From contig DHGV01000056.1 in NCBI GenBank assembly GCA_002402945.1, forward strand, positions 1 to 20,297: a DNA stretch of 20,297 bases, in the 5' to 3' direction. Positions 1 to 7,439 of this stretch are shown in pieces (the first letter of the stretch is position 1; every line of letters starts with the position of its first letter). The notes beneath the pieces were generated by a model. The model saw nothing but the letters and a program-made list of their open reading frames with translations. It searched no databases and was not told the origin of the DNA. Position numbers and translations under genes: made by a program. The stretch is from Pelotomaculum sp. UBA4789. GTDB taxonomy: Bacteria > Bacillota > Desulfotomaculia > Desulfotomaculales > Pelotomaculaceae.

Positions 1-92
1 TCTAGCAAATTCCCGATCATGTCCGTGGCCTCCGGCTTCATCATAATCATATCTCCGGCATTATGCAATTTATCCTCACCGGCTGCTGCAAT
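1..92 (-). other. Open reading frame running off the window edge, possible frameshifted continuation of nifV
   Basis: On the minus strand a frame is open from position 92 to the window edge and reads AAAGEDKLHNAGDMIMMKPE and a little beyond. It lies one base out of phase with nifV: dropping one T near position 90 joins the nifV frame to it. It could therefore be a shifted C-terminal part of nifV. Alternatively it is the start of a separate gene at one of the ATG codons near 39-50, with a GGAG about 8 nt before the ATG at 41. I do not recognise the peptide, and about 30 codons are too few to name it. Confidence 0.3.
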
Positions 93-915
93 TTAAATGA
101 GGTAGGGGAGTAAACCGGCCGGCCGCCGCATTTAAATACCTTAAAATACAAGGATGCAGTTCATAATTTATATTTAGATCTACATCCTCATGCTGTTTCA
201 ATACCTCGACAATTTCTTCAAAGGAACAGTTACCCGCTCTCTCACCAAGCCCGCCTATCGTTGTATTGAGAAAACGGGCGCCCGCTTTAAAAGCAGCGTA
301 AGTATTAGCGGTGGCCATACCGAAATCATTGTGGCCATGAAATTCTATGTCGATTCCCGTATCATCCACCATGGCTTCAATTATTTTTTTTGTTTTAAAA
401 GGTTCGAGCACGCCTACAGTATCAGCAAAACGCAGGCGCTCCGCTCCCTCCTTACGGGCGTGTATGGCATAACTTATTAAAAACCCAAGATCAGCTCTTG
501 ACGCGTCTTCCGCACCAACTGTAACCATGCAGCCATGCTCAATGGCGTAGCAGACTGCTCTTTTCATACTTTCAATAATCCATCTCCTGTTTTTACCCAG
601 CTTGGATTTTATATGAATATCAGAAACAGGCGCTGATACATGGACATTTTTAACACCGCAGTTTAGGGATGCATTAATATCCGCAATGTTCACCCGGTTC
701 CAGGTGGATACAACAGTCTTTAGCCCAAGCCGGACAATTCCTTTTACAGCCTCGTCTTCAGGCGGACCCATAACCGGAGTGCCCACTTCTACCTGATCTA
801 CTCCCAGAGCATCCAGCATTTTGGCCATCCTAACCTTTTCTCTAACAGTAAAAGCTACTCCTGGCGCCTGCTCGCCATCCCTGAGAGTCGTATCCACAAA
901 ATATACGTGTCTCAT
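76..915 (-). CDS. nifV: Homocitrate synthase NifV, truncated (catalytic domain only)
   Basis: NifV condenses acetyl-CoA with 2-oxoglutarate to homocitrate, the organic ligand of the FeMo cofactor. The frame shows the DRE-TIM metallolyase signature DTTLRDGEQAPGV at residues 8-20, the metal-binding HGH at 193-195 and the GGLGERAGN loop at 221-229, so the TIM-barrel half is complete. Full-length family members are about 370-390 residues; this frame stops at 279, and resemblance fades after RYLNAAAGR (259-267). The C-terminal region is missing or lies out of frame at the window edge. Some clostridia carry a split nifV (alpha and omega genes), so a natural two-gene arrangement is an alternative to damage. 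The Shine-Dalgarno is weak (AAAGGGG well upstream of the ATG). It follows anfO after a 192-nt spacer containing a large hairpin. Function is confident, completeness is not. Confidence 0.85.
   Translation of the reverse strand: MRHVYFVDTTLRDGEQAPGVAFTVREKVRMAKMLDALGVDQVEVGTPVMGPPEDEAVKGIVRLGLKTVVSTWNRVNIADINASLNCGVKNVHVSAPVSDIHIKSKLGKNRRWIIESMKRAVCYAIEHGCMVTVGAEDASRADLGFLISYAIHARKEGAERLRFADTVGVLEPFKTKKIIEAMVDDTGIDIEFHGHNDFGMATANTYAAFKAGARFLNTTIGGLGERAGNCSFEEIVEVLKQHEDVDLNINYELHPCILRYLNAAAGRFTPLPHLNCSSR
79..138. repeat. Near-duplicated 20-bp segment with three 8-bp palindromes
   Basis: On the minus strand, TATTTAAATGCGGCGGCCGG (138-119) is followed by CATTTAAATTGCAGCAGCCGG (99-79), which differs at a few positions and by one extra base. 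The same stretch holds three 8-bp palindromes: ATTTAAAT at 91-98 and 130-137, and GGCCGGCC at 117-124. It coincides with the point where NifV stops resembling its family. It may be a real tandem duplication that broke the gene, or an assembly artefact. Confidence 0.5.
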
Positions 916-1030
916 ATCAGTACCGGTACCCCTTTGATCTTTTTAAATCCCAGTAAAATTAAAGACGTAAAAACTAAAATACTTCACGGGAAGTTGCGTC
1001 CTTAAACCTGTGCTGTATATATAATTAAAA

Positions 1031-1103
1031 TAGCCGTGACCCCGGACCGGGCGCCATATGACTTGGGAGGTAACTCCCGCCCCATCCGGCCCGGGCGCGG
1101 CTA
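1031..1103 (-). terminator. Large imperfect hairpin after anfO, probable terminator or processing structure
   Basis: Arms at 1031-1050 and 1085-1103 pair: TAGCCG with CGGCTA, then two GC-rich stretches with small mismatches. The loop contains a second perfect hairpin, GGGAG-GTAA-CTCCC, at 1065-1078. On the minus strand the structure begins 4 nt after the anfO stop and is followed by TATTTTAATTATA, a U-rich tail. It could end or attenuate transcription before nifV, protect the upstream mRNA, or be a small palindromic repeat. Confidence 0.55.
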
Positions 1104-1107
1104 AGAA

Positions 1108-1749
1108 CTATTTGCCACATGGTTGGCGACAACTTCTGGATAAGATAATCTTTACTTCTTTGTGAGCGCCTTTTTCAATATCTCCTGAATACCCACCACC
1201 CATCAATTCCGCCTGCAGCCACGGAGGCACATGATTGCAAATAATCTCCAGAGAGTCAAATCTACCTTTACGCAAAAATGGAAGAAGCACCTGTTTGGAT
1301 GTGATCCCAGTATCGTTTTCCTGGATCTCTTTTATAGAAATCCGGTAGTATCCATAGGAGAGTTCATCAGGAGTCAACATTACATAGTTTTTTTTCCTGC
1401 TTTTAACTTGTTTGTACTTTTCTTTCTCTTCCGCCAGGACGTAATCAAGGAATTCCAATGGCTTTCCTTCAAATTCCCAAACGCTAAAACCAGCCTTTTC
1501 CAACTCATAGTAAGGTAAACCGGCTACAGAAAGTCCCACAAATATCCTGCAACTATTTAAAAATTCGAGGGCTTCCACCATCTTTTCACGCAACTCTTTA
1601 ATGCCCAGGCTTTTATCCAGAATGAAATCCTTTTCTTTTAAAACATTCCACCTACTGTTTTTCTTTCTGTAAACAACAATTTTACCTATATCGTACGGGG
1701 ACGCGGTCTCACCGTTTTCACTTACATGTACCGCAATATTTGCAGGCAT
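1108..1749 (-). CDS. anfO: AnfO-family nitrogenase accessory protein
   Basis: The product (213 residues) resembles the AnfO family, first named from Fe-only nitrogenase operons and also seen in nif clusters of anaerobes. Its biochemical role is not established. The family-like core is visible as CRIFVGLSVAGLPYYELEKA at residues 67-86 and WEFEGKPLEFLDYVL at 91-105. It has no signal peptide, no membrane segment and no obvious metal-binding Cys cluster; only C67, C171, C206 and C211 are present. The frame is open further upstream from a GTG at 1773, but the ATG at 1749 has a good AAGGGGAGAG ribosome site 6-8 nt before it and gives the usual family N-terminus, so I chose it. It sits between the ferredoxin gene and nifV, as the AT-rich tail of the nif operon. 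Identification rests on remembered family motifs, not on a search. Confidence 0.72.
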   Translation of the reverse strand: MPANIAVHVSENGETASPYDIGKIVVYRKKNSRWNVLKEKDFILDKSLGIKELREKMVEALEFLNSCRIFVGLSVAGLPYYELEKAGFSVWEFEGKPLEFLDYVLAEEKEKYKQVKSRKKNYVMLTPDELSYGYYRISIKEIQENDTGITSKQVLLPFLRKGRFDSLEIICNHVPPWLQAELMGGGYSGDIEKGAHKEVKIILSRSCRQPCGK

Positions 1750-1781
1750 AAATTCTCTCCCCTTTATTAACACAGGATTTT

Positions 1782-1865
1782 CTACAGTTCCAAACGTTTC
1801 AAAATATTGCCGCCTTCAATATGTTCATTCATGATCTCTTCAACGTCATCAGGTGTAACCCCACC
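1782..1865 (-). pseudogene. Detached C-terminal codons of the ferredoxin gene
   Basis: Directly after the TAA that ends the ferredoxin frame (1866-1868), the same frame stays open for 27 codons, reading GGVTPDDVEEIMNEHI and on to a TAG at 1782-1784. This matches the normal C-terminal helix of thioredoxin-like 2Fe-2S ferredoxins, whose strand-turn typically reads PDNIWYGGV. The stop thus replaces the usual Tyr codon (one base from TAT or TAC). The tail has no convincing start of its own and is probably untranslated unless the stop is read through or is a sequence error. Confidence 0.75.
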
Positions 1866-2090
1866 TTACCAGATGTTGTCGGGATAGATAACCACAACCG
1901 GACCTTGAGCGCAAAGGGCAAGACATCCTGTGTTGGACACCATAACCTCTCCGCCTAACCCCCTGTCTTCAACCTCTTCTATAAAATTGTTTATTATGTC
2001 CACTGACGCTTTTGTATGGCAAAAGCCTTTCTGTTGACCATTAACCCTGGAACTTGTACAGGCTAAAATATGACATTTTGGTTTATTCAC
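1866..2090 (-). CDS. Thioredoxin-like 2Fe-2S ferredoxin, interrupted by an in-frame stop
   Basis: This is a (2Fe-2S) ferredoxin of the thioredoxin-fold type, often found beside nif genes and presumed to supply electrons for nitrogenase or cofactor assembly. The four cluster cysteines are present: C11 and C24 near the N-terminus, and C56 and C60 in NTGCLALCAQGP. Translation begins at a GTG preceded by GGGAGTGGGG. The frame ends with ...YPDNIW at 74 codons, while relatives are about 100 residues; the missing 27 codons follow in the same frame beyond one TAA. A truncated product could keep all cluster ligands but would lack the C-terminal helix used in dimer packing. It lies between nifB and anfO. 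The cause may be a true nonsense mutation or a sequencing error. Confidence 0.8.
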   Translation of the reverse strand: MNKPKCHILACTSSRVNGQQKGFCHTKASVDIINNFIEEVEDRGLGGEVMVSNTGCLALCAQGPVVVIYPDNIW

Positions 2091-2121
2091 TTTTCCCCAC
2101 TCCCGACATTAAGCAATTTCT

Positions 2122-2985
2122 TTAAATAACAGCACTCCTTAATTCCATAGACATGTCGGTATCCAGCAAACCTATAGCATCCGCTCTGCATTGTTTGCAA
2201 TGGTACATTTGCTGGAGGTCAGCCTGACAAATATTTCTCATTTTATTTATTTCCTTCATACAGGTCTGTGGCAGTTTCTCAAATGGGCTTCCCTGGGCCG
2301 GAATCAGCGGCATAATATTGGTTATAAACGCCCCCAGATCCTTTACCTTTTTAACAATATCCGGTATATGCTTATCATTGATACCTTTTATCATGACCAT
2401 ATTTACTTTGACTACGACTCCAGCCGCAGCCAGGTATTCTATTCCTGACAGCTGATTTTCCATAAGAATCCTGACTCCACGGGCACCCTTGTACTTTTTC
2501 CCTTTATAGTTGATGAACCTGTAAATTTGTTCCCCTATTTCAGGGCAAAGGCAATTTACTGTAACAGTTACGTGCCTGATACCGAGGTCAACTATTTCCC
2601 GTCTATAATCAGGCAGCATCAACCCGTTGGTAGATAAACAGGATAGGACATCCGGATCGAACTGTTTTATTAAAGCAACTGTACGCCTGGTCTTCTCCCA
2701 ATTGGCCAGCGCGTCACCAGGTCCGGCTATTCCTATAACGCTTATATTCTGTAATTTATCCTTTACTTTTTTGTACTTTTGCAGGGCAGCTTCGGGCGAC
2801 AGGATCTCACTGGTCACACCCGGCCTGCTTTCATGTAAACAGTCAAACTTTCTGTTGCAGTAATTGCAGCTTATATTGCAATTCGGCGCCACCGGCAGAT
2901 GCATCCTGGCATGCTTTTGGCTGGCCTTAAAAGAAAAGCAGGGATGCCTGTCATTTTTATCCGGCGTACAATCCATCTTCTTCAC
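2122..2985 (-). CDS. nifB: NifB, radical SAM FeMo-co precursor (NifB-co) synthase
   Basis: NifB fuses two 4Fe-4S clusters and inserts carbon from S-adenosylmethionine to form NifB-co, the 8Fe core of all nitrogenase cofactors. The radical SAM motif C36-x3-C40-x2-C43 lies in PVAPNCNISCNYCNRKFDC, followed by the family signature HESRPGV (51-57). Further cysteines at 6, 16 and 49 and the C-terminal C263-x2-C266 in CKQCRADA are typical ligands or signature residues. At 287 residues it is the short form with no C-terminal NifX-like domain, as in methanogens and many clostridia. The GTG start overlaps the nifN stop by four bases (GTGA), which suggests translational coupling; an ATG three codons later is an alternative start. 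Confidence 0.95.
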   Translation of the reverse strand: MKKMDCTPDKNDRHPCFSFKASQKHARMHLPVAPNCNISCNYCNRKFDCLHESRPGVTSEILSPEAALQKYKKVKDKLQNISVIGIAGPGDALANWEKTRRTVALIKQFDPDVLSCLSTNGLMLPDYRREIVDLGIRHVTVTVNCLCPEIGEQIYRFINYKGKKYKGARGVRILMENQLSGIEYLAAAGVVVKVNMVMIKGINDKHIPDIVKKVKDLGAFITNIMPLIPAQGSPFEKLPQTCMKEINKMRNICQADLQQMYHCKQCRADAIGLLDTDMSMELRSAVI

Positions 2986-4388
2986 CTCAACCCTGCGGCT
3001 ACAGACCCGCTATTTTCCGCACTCTTGTAAAATTTCTGATACATGGATTTTCGATAGCTCTTGTATTTATTTTCCAGCAGCGTATTGGTGATCCGGTCCA
3101 AAAACATAGTGGTGCCGACATACCCTACTGACAACAACCTCTGTCCCCCCACCCGGTCGTGAATGGGAAAACCATGTCTAACCAGGGGTATGCCTTCTCT
3201 TTCAGTAAGAAACCTGCCGTCGGAATGGCCGATAGCAATATTTGCATCCATTCTTATACTTTCTTCCCTGATTTGTGAAAAATCCGCTTCATCTAAAAAT
3301 TGAATTTCTCCCCGGTAATCATTTAACTCATTTTTCAGCAGCGAAGTCATTTTACCGGACTTGCTGCCCGTAGCCACAACTACCGGATATATTCCGTTCT
3401 CCAGGCAGGTTTTGACAATTGCATACACATTCTCCGGTTCACCGAAAATAACGCTTCTTCCCTGGAAATTATATTTATGGGAGTCGATCATGCAGTCAAG
3501 AAGCCTTCCCCTCTCCTGCTCCAGGCTTTCAGGCACTGTATCGCCTGTAAGCTTCTTCAAAACATTTATAAATAAATCAGTATTCTCTAAACCCATGGGG
3601 ACGGGAAGATTATATAAGGGAACACCGAATTCGGATGCCAGGTACCTGCCAGGTGAAATACTATCATCCACCGTTATCCCCATCTGGATGGTGGCTGACG
3701 CACCGGACATTTTTGCAATATCAGTCAGTCTTGTTCCTCCCTCCGGTATCTTTTTATATGGCCTCTCAAAAGGGCGGTCCAGTGTGTCAGAAAAATCAGG
3801 GCAAAGTGTAAATTCAATCTTAAACAGGTGCATAATTCTCTTGATCTCTCTAATATCAGCGGGACTCAGGTTGGGAACAATAACATTTATCCTGGAATGC
3901 TTTTTTGTGTTTTTCGCCAGCCTGGCAATTATCCTTTGCACAGCCCGGGAGTAACCGTCCGTATGAGTGCCTCCGTAACCGGGGGTGGATACTGTAACCA
4001 GCGCAAGGTCCCCCAACTGCCCTCTTTCATTCAGATATTCCAGAGTAACCCTTTCAACATCTTCACCAATGGTTTCAGACAGGCAGGTGGTAAGCACCCC
4101 AATAAGCCCGGGGTTATACAATTTAATTAAATTATCCAGTCCTTTTTTCAAGTTGGCTTCTCCGCCGTAAATGATCCCTTTCTCATTAAGAGAAGAGGAA
4201 GCCACATCGATGGGTTCGTTAAAATGTTCGGCTATATGACGGCGCATATAAGTGCTGCAGCCCTGTGATCCGTGGATAATCACCATGGAGCGCTCCAATC
4301 CTTTAAACGGCAGGATGGCTCCCATGGGCATGCACATATTGCAGGGGTTTTCATTGACATTACGGCAGTTCTCAGTCTCCTTATCCAC
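2982..4388 (-). CDS. nifN: NifN, FeMo-co assembly scaffold subunit
   Basis: NifN pairs with NifE as a heterotetramer on which NifB-co matures into FeMo-co before transfer to NifDK. The protein (468 residues) is a NifK-like member of the oxidoreductase/nitrogenase component 1 family. Cysteines at the P-cluster-like positions are seen as C19 (CNMCMPMGA), C44 (GSQGCSTY) and C102 (TTCLSETIGED). Its position after nifE and before nifB, and its divergence from the true NifK at 6081-7439, support NifN rather than a second beta subunit. Translation starts at a GTG with a strong GGGAGGTGG ribosome site. It is separated from nifE by 284 nt, unlike the tight packing of other nif genes here, and its base composition is visibly more AT-rich than nifE-nifH. 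Confidence 0.9.
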   Translation of the reverse strand: MDKETENCRNVNENPCNMCMPMGAILPFKGLERSMVIIHGSQGCSTYMRRHIAEHFNEPIDVASSSLNEKGIIYGGEANLKKGLDNLIKLYNPGLIGVLTTCLSETIGEDVERVTLEYLNERGQLGDLALVTVSTPGYGGTHTDGYSRAVQRIIARLAKNTKKHSRINVIVPNLSPADIREIKRIMHLFKIEFTLCPDFSDTLDRPFERPYKKIPEGGTRLTDIAKMSGASATIQMGITVDDSISPGRYLASEFGVPLYNLPVPMGLENTDLFINVLKKLTGDTVPESLEQERGRLLDCMIDSHKYNFQGRSVIFGEPENVYAIVKTCLENGIYPVVVATGSKSGKMTSLLKNELNDYRGEIQFLDEADFSQIREESIRMDANIAIGHSDGRFLTEREGIPLVRHGFPIHDRVGGQRLLSVGYVGTTMFLDRITNTLLENKYKSYRKSMYQKFYKSAENSGSVAAGLR

Positions 4389-4672
4389 AAAGCCACCTCC
4401 CTATTTATTGGTCTTGGATCGTGAATATTTGGGTGTTCCACCAATTGGGAACATTCCTCTGACCTGCAAAGGCGGTCTCTAAATAGAGGTGTGTCCCCGT
4501 TCTGCTATCGGGCTGGATTTATCCCGCCAAAGATGTGCGGCTAAAGCCGCGGCTACAGCTCTCACGTTTCATCTCTCTTCCTAAGTCTGCTTTTTAAACG
4601 TCCTTATTTCTGAGGTTCAGAACTGCGACCTGTGGCAAAATATACCTACGAACTAGTCCTGCGTTTTCACGT
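4389..4672 (-). repeat. nifE-nifN spacer with small palindromes (REP/MITE-like)
   Basis: This 284-nt spacer has no credible gene. It holds a perfect hairpin CTCTA-AA-TAGAG (4477-4488) and a GC-rich one GCGGC-TAAA-GCCGC (4537-4550), whose right half overlaps the palindrome AGCCGCGGCT (4545-4554). The second resembles dispersed REP-type palindromes in style. There is no T-run directly after either on the minus strand, so neither is a clear terminator. No good promoter for nifN was found. The ribosome site of nifN occupies its last 20 nt. Confidence 0.45.
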
Positions 4673-6052
4673 CTAACGTCCCAAATCCCACGTCTCAGTT
4701 GTATACTTCCAGACCGGGGAGCAGACGGTGGAGTATACTTCTCTCGCAAAGTTCACCGCCCCGACAAAGCCGCTCAAAGGGTGTTTGCGGTCATGGTTGT
4801 GGTCGATAAAAGCAATGCCAAGCTTGTAAGCCAGCGGCCTTTCTTTCACTCCCCCCACCAGGAGGTGGGCTCCTTTTTCCACCATGAACTTCTCCAGTTC
4901 GGCAGGGTTCGCATCGTCCAGGATCACCGTACCTTCATCCACCAGTTCATTGATCGTCTCATACTCCTCCTGCCGGCCTGTCTGGGTGCCGATCATGACC
5001 ACGTCTATGCCTATCTCTCTAAACTGCTTGACCAGTGAGATGGCCTTAAATCCACCGCCTACGTAAATGGCGGCCTTCTTACCCTGCAGTTTCTCACGGT
5101 AACTCTGGACCTCGCCGCCGAAAGCAATTAATTCTTTTTCTATCAGCAGTTCTGTTTTGCGTATTATTTTCAGGTCACCAAAGAAACCGGCGATTTTCCT
5201 CAGGGACTCGGCTGCATCCTCCAATCCCAGAAAAGATACATTAATATAGGGAATGTTATATATTTCCTCCATCTTTTCGGCAAGGTAAATCATGGACCCG
5301 GCACACTGGACGATATTAAGGGAGGCCCTGGCAGCCGTCTTCAGGGTTTCACAGCTAGAATCCCCGGTAAAGGCAACGTTTACATCTATGCCCATCTGTC
5401 TTAAATAATTGCTAATGATCCAGACCTCACCGGCCAGGTTGAAATCGCCCAGGAAGTTGATACACTTACTTTTCTTGGTTTCTTTCCTGTTTACGGGTCC
5501 GATTAAGCGTAACAGGGCGTCACAGGCGGCCCGGTATCCCGCCGCCTTATTGCCGGCAAAACCGCTGGATTGCACCGGGATAACCTCAATACCGTGTTTT
5601 CTCACGGCAGCTTTGCAAACGGCCTCCAGATCGTCACCGATAACCCCAACGATGCAGGTGGCATAGACAAAAACCAGCTTGGGATTGTATTTTAGAACCA
5701 GTTCGTCAATAGCCCTGGCCAGCTTTTTTTCACCGCCGAAAATCACATCTTCTTCCTTCAAGTCAGTGGAAAAGCTGAACCGGTACAGTTCGGAGCCGCT
5801 GCTCAAAGACCCCCGGATATCCCAGGTATAACTGGCGCATCCGATAGGACCGTGCACCAGGTGGATCGCGTCAGTGACCGGGTTTAAAACCACCCTGGCG
5901 CCACAGTAGACACAAGCCCTCTGGCTGACGCACCCGGCAATGCTGTCGGCGTCGCATTTCAACCGGCTCTTTTGCTTGCCCTTGGTACGGATGAAATCTT
6001 CTCTTCCCTCAATGGCCGCGTCTGGCAGTATGGTCGCTTTCATGGCAATCAC
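4673..6052 (-). CDS. nifE: NifE, FeMo-co assembly scaffold subunit
   Basis: NifE forms the alpha half of the NifEN scaffold for FeMo-co maturation. The protein (459 residues) is NifD-like, with C47 and C50 in RACVYCGA, C72 in HGPIGCASYTW and C133 in YATCIVGVIGDD, the cysteines that hold the permanent 4Fe-4S clusters in the family. It lacks the NifD-type cofactor His motif near the C-terminus (RQMHSYDYAG in NifD here), which separates it from NifD. The frame starts at GTG 6052, 7 nt after an AGG; an ATG three codons later (6043) is possible but lies 16 nt from that site. It begins 28 nt after the nifK stop, so the two are likely cotranscribed. The C-terminus ends in VWKYTTETWDLGR. Confidence 0.93.
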   Translation of the reverse strand: MIAMKATILPDAAIEGREDFIRTKGKQKSRLKCDADSIAGCVSQRACVYCGARVVLNPVTDAIHLVHGPIGCASYTWDIRGSLSSGSELYRFSFSTDLKEEDVIFGGEKKLARAIDELVLKYNPKLVFVYATCIVGVIGDDLEAVCKAAVRKHGIEVIPVQSSGFAGNKAAGYRAACDALLRLIGPVNRKETKKSKCINFLGDFNLAGEVWIISNYLRQMGIDVNVAFTGDSSCETLKTAARASLNIVQCAGSMIYLAEKMEEIYNIPYINVSFLGLEDAAESLRKIAGFFGDLKIIRKTELLIEKELIAFGGEVQSYREKLQGKKAAIYVGGGFKAISLVKQFREIGIDVVMIGTQTGRQEEYETINELVDEGTVILDDANPAELEKFMVEKGAHLLVGGVKERPLAYKLGIAFIDHNHDRKHPLSGFVGAVNFAREVYSTVCSPVWKYTTETWDLGR

Positions 6053-6080
6053 ATCTTTTCCTGAACTAAGTTTTTTTAAA

Positions 6081-7439
6081 CTAGAGAATTAATTCAAAGT
6101 GGCTGTCGTCTGCGTCACGGTCCATGCAATCCAGCATCGTGTTGCCGATGATCTCCACCAGCCTGGCCGCCCCCAGATAACCCACCGAAGGGAAGTAGTG
6201 CAGGTTGGCCCGGTCGGTGATGGGAAAGCCCAGCCTTACCAGAGGGATGTCTTCGGCCCGGGCGATGTACTTTCCATGGGTATTTCCAATCAGCAGGTCC
6301 ACCGGCTCGTTCTTGATCTTCTGATGCAGCAGAAACAGGTCGCCGATCATGGCCTCGCAGCCGGGGGCAATATTATTAATTTCCGAGATGAACTGTTTAT
6401 CCGGCGTACCGGTAAGGGCAAACACCGGTTCCATTCCCAGGTTCACCAACAGGCTGGTTATGCCGCTCACCATGTCCGGGTCGCCGAAAACCGCCACTTT
6501 CTTACCATGGAAATGGGGGTGTGCGTCCACCATCATATCCACCAGCCGGCCGCGCTCGTCCTCCAGTTCCTCCGGGACAGGCATCCCCATCAGCTTACTC
6601 ACGTTCATCACAAATTTATCGGTATTGGAAATGCCTATCGGCATGGGGCCAATCACTGCGGGAATGCCAAACCGGCCCTTCAAAACAATCGCCCCCGAGC
6701 CGCCGGCGGTCCTCCCCAAAGCGATGGTGCTCGTCGAGTTGGCCGTATCCTCCAGGTCGCTGACGGTCGTTCCCCCCGGGGGGTAAAGCGCTCCGGAGCC
6801 CGGCGCCAGCGGGGCGTCAAAAACATCCATGGTGTCGGGGAACACTATGGACTCCACCCCCATCATACCCAGGATCCGCTTGATTTCCCTAATATCGCCC
6901 GGCTCTACGAAGCCGGGTATGACATTCAGCCTGCCGTTTGGTTCACCCTTCTTGGGAAAGGTCTGAGCGATGGACATGACCATGTTGTCGTAACCGGTGA
7001 TGTGGGAACCCACGTAGCTGGGCGTGTTGGAAATGACTATTCTAATTTTCGGGTCGAAAAAGCTTTCCTTCTTGATTTCCTCCACAAAACTGGGCACATC
7101 GTCGCCGATGGTCTCCGAGGAACAGGTGGTGCTAATGGAGATCACTTCCGGATGATAGAGGGTGACGATATTTTCAATGGCTTCCCGCAAGTTGCTCCGG
7201 CCGCCGAAAACCACCGTGTCCTCGGAAAAAGAGCTGGTGGCGGCGATAGAAGGTTCCCGGTAGTGACGGGCCAGAGTCATGCGCAGGTAGCTTGAGCAAC
7301 CCTGGGAGCCGTGGGTCAGGGGCATGCAGTTGCGGATCCCCTTGGAGGCCAGGATGGCCCCTATGGGCTGGCAGGTCTTGGCCGGGTTGATCACCAGCGC
7401 TTTGCGTTCGACAATTTCTTTCGGTGTATAGTCAAGCAT
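6081..7439 (-). CDS. nifK: Nitrogenase MoFe protein beta subunit NifK
   Basis: NifK is the beta subunit of dinitrogenase; with NifD it ligates the P-cluster. The three beta-side cysteines are visible as C23 (KTCQPIGA), C48 (HGSQGCSSY) and C106 (TTCSSETIGDD). At 452 residues it lacks the N-terminal extension of about 50-60 residues that wraps the alpha subunit in Azotobacter NifK, matching the short beta subunits of Clostridium and methanogen nitrogenases. The ATG start overlaps the nifD stop by 8 nt and is preceded by GGAGGGGG, so the two subunits are probably translationally coupled, which fits their 1:1 use. The region is GC-rich and produces long but meaningless antisense frames. Confidence 0.96.
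   Translation of the reverse strand: MLDYTPKEIVERKALVINPAKTCQPIGAILASKGIRNCMPLTHGSQGCSSYLRMTLARHYREPSIAATSSFSEDTVVFGGRSNLREAIENIVTLYHPEVISISTTCSSETIGDDVPSFVEEIKKESFFDPKIRIVISNTPSYVGSHITGYDNMVMSIAQTFPKKGEPNGRLNVIPGFVEPGDIREIKRILGMMGVESIVFPDTMDVFDAPLAPGSGALYPPGGTTVSDLEDTANSTSTIALGRTAGGSGAIVLKGRFGIPAVIGPMPIGISNTDKFVMNVSKLMGMPVPEELEDERGRLVDMMVDAHPHFHGKKVAVFGDPDMVSGITSLLVNLGMEPVFALTGTPDKQFISEINNIAPGCEAMIGDLFLLHQKIKNEPVDLLIGNTHGKYIARAEDIPLVRLGFPITDRANLHYFPSVGYLGAARLVEIIGNTMLDCMDRDADDSHFELIL

Noticed and set aside
2982..4388. Interpretation of nifN as a second nifK or as a vnf/anf beta subunit
   Set aside because: Its position between nifE and nifB and its divergence from the nearby nifK fit NifN; no vnf/anf delta-subunit gene accompanies it.
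6099..7295. Long open frame (398 codons) on the plus strand opposite nifK
   Set aside because: It is antisense to a fully supported nifK, has low-complexity His/Gly/Val-rich composition typical of GC-rich shadow frames, and has no convincing ribosome site.
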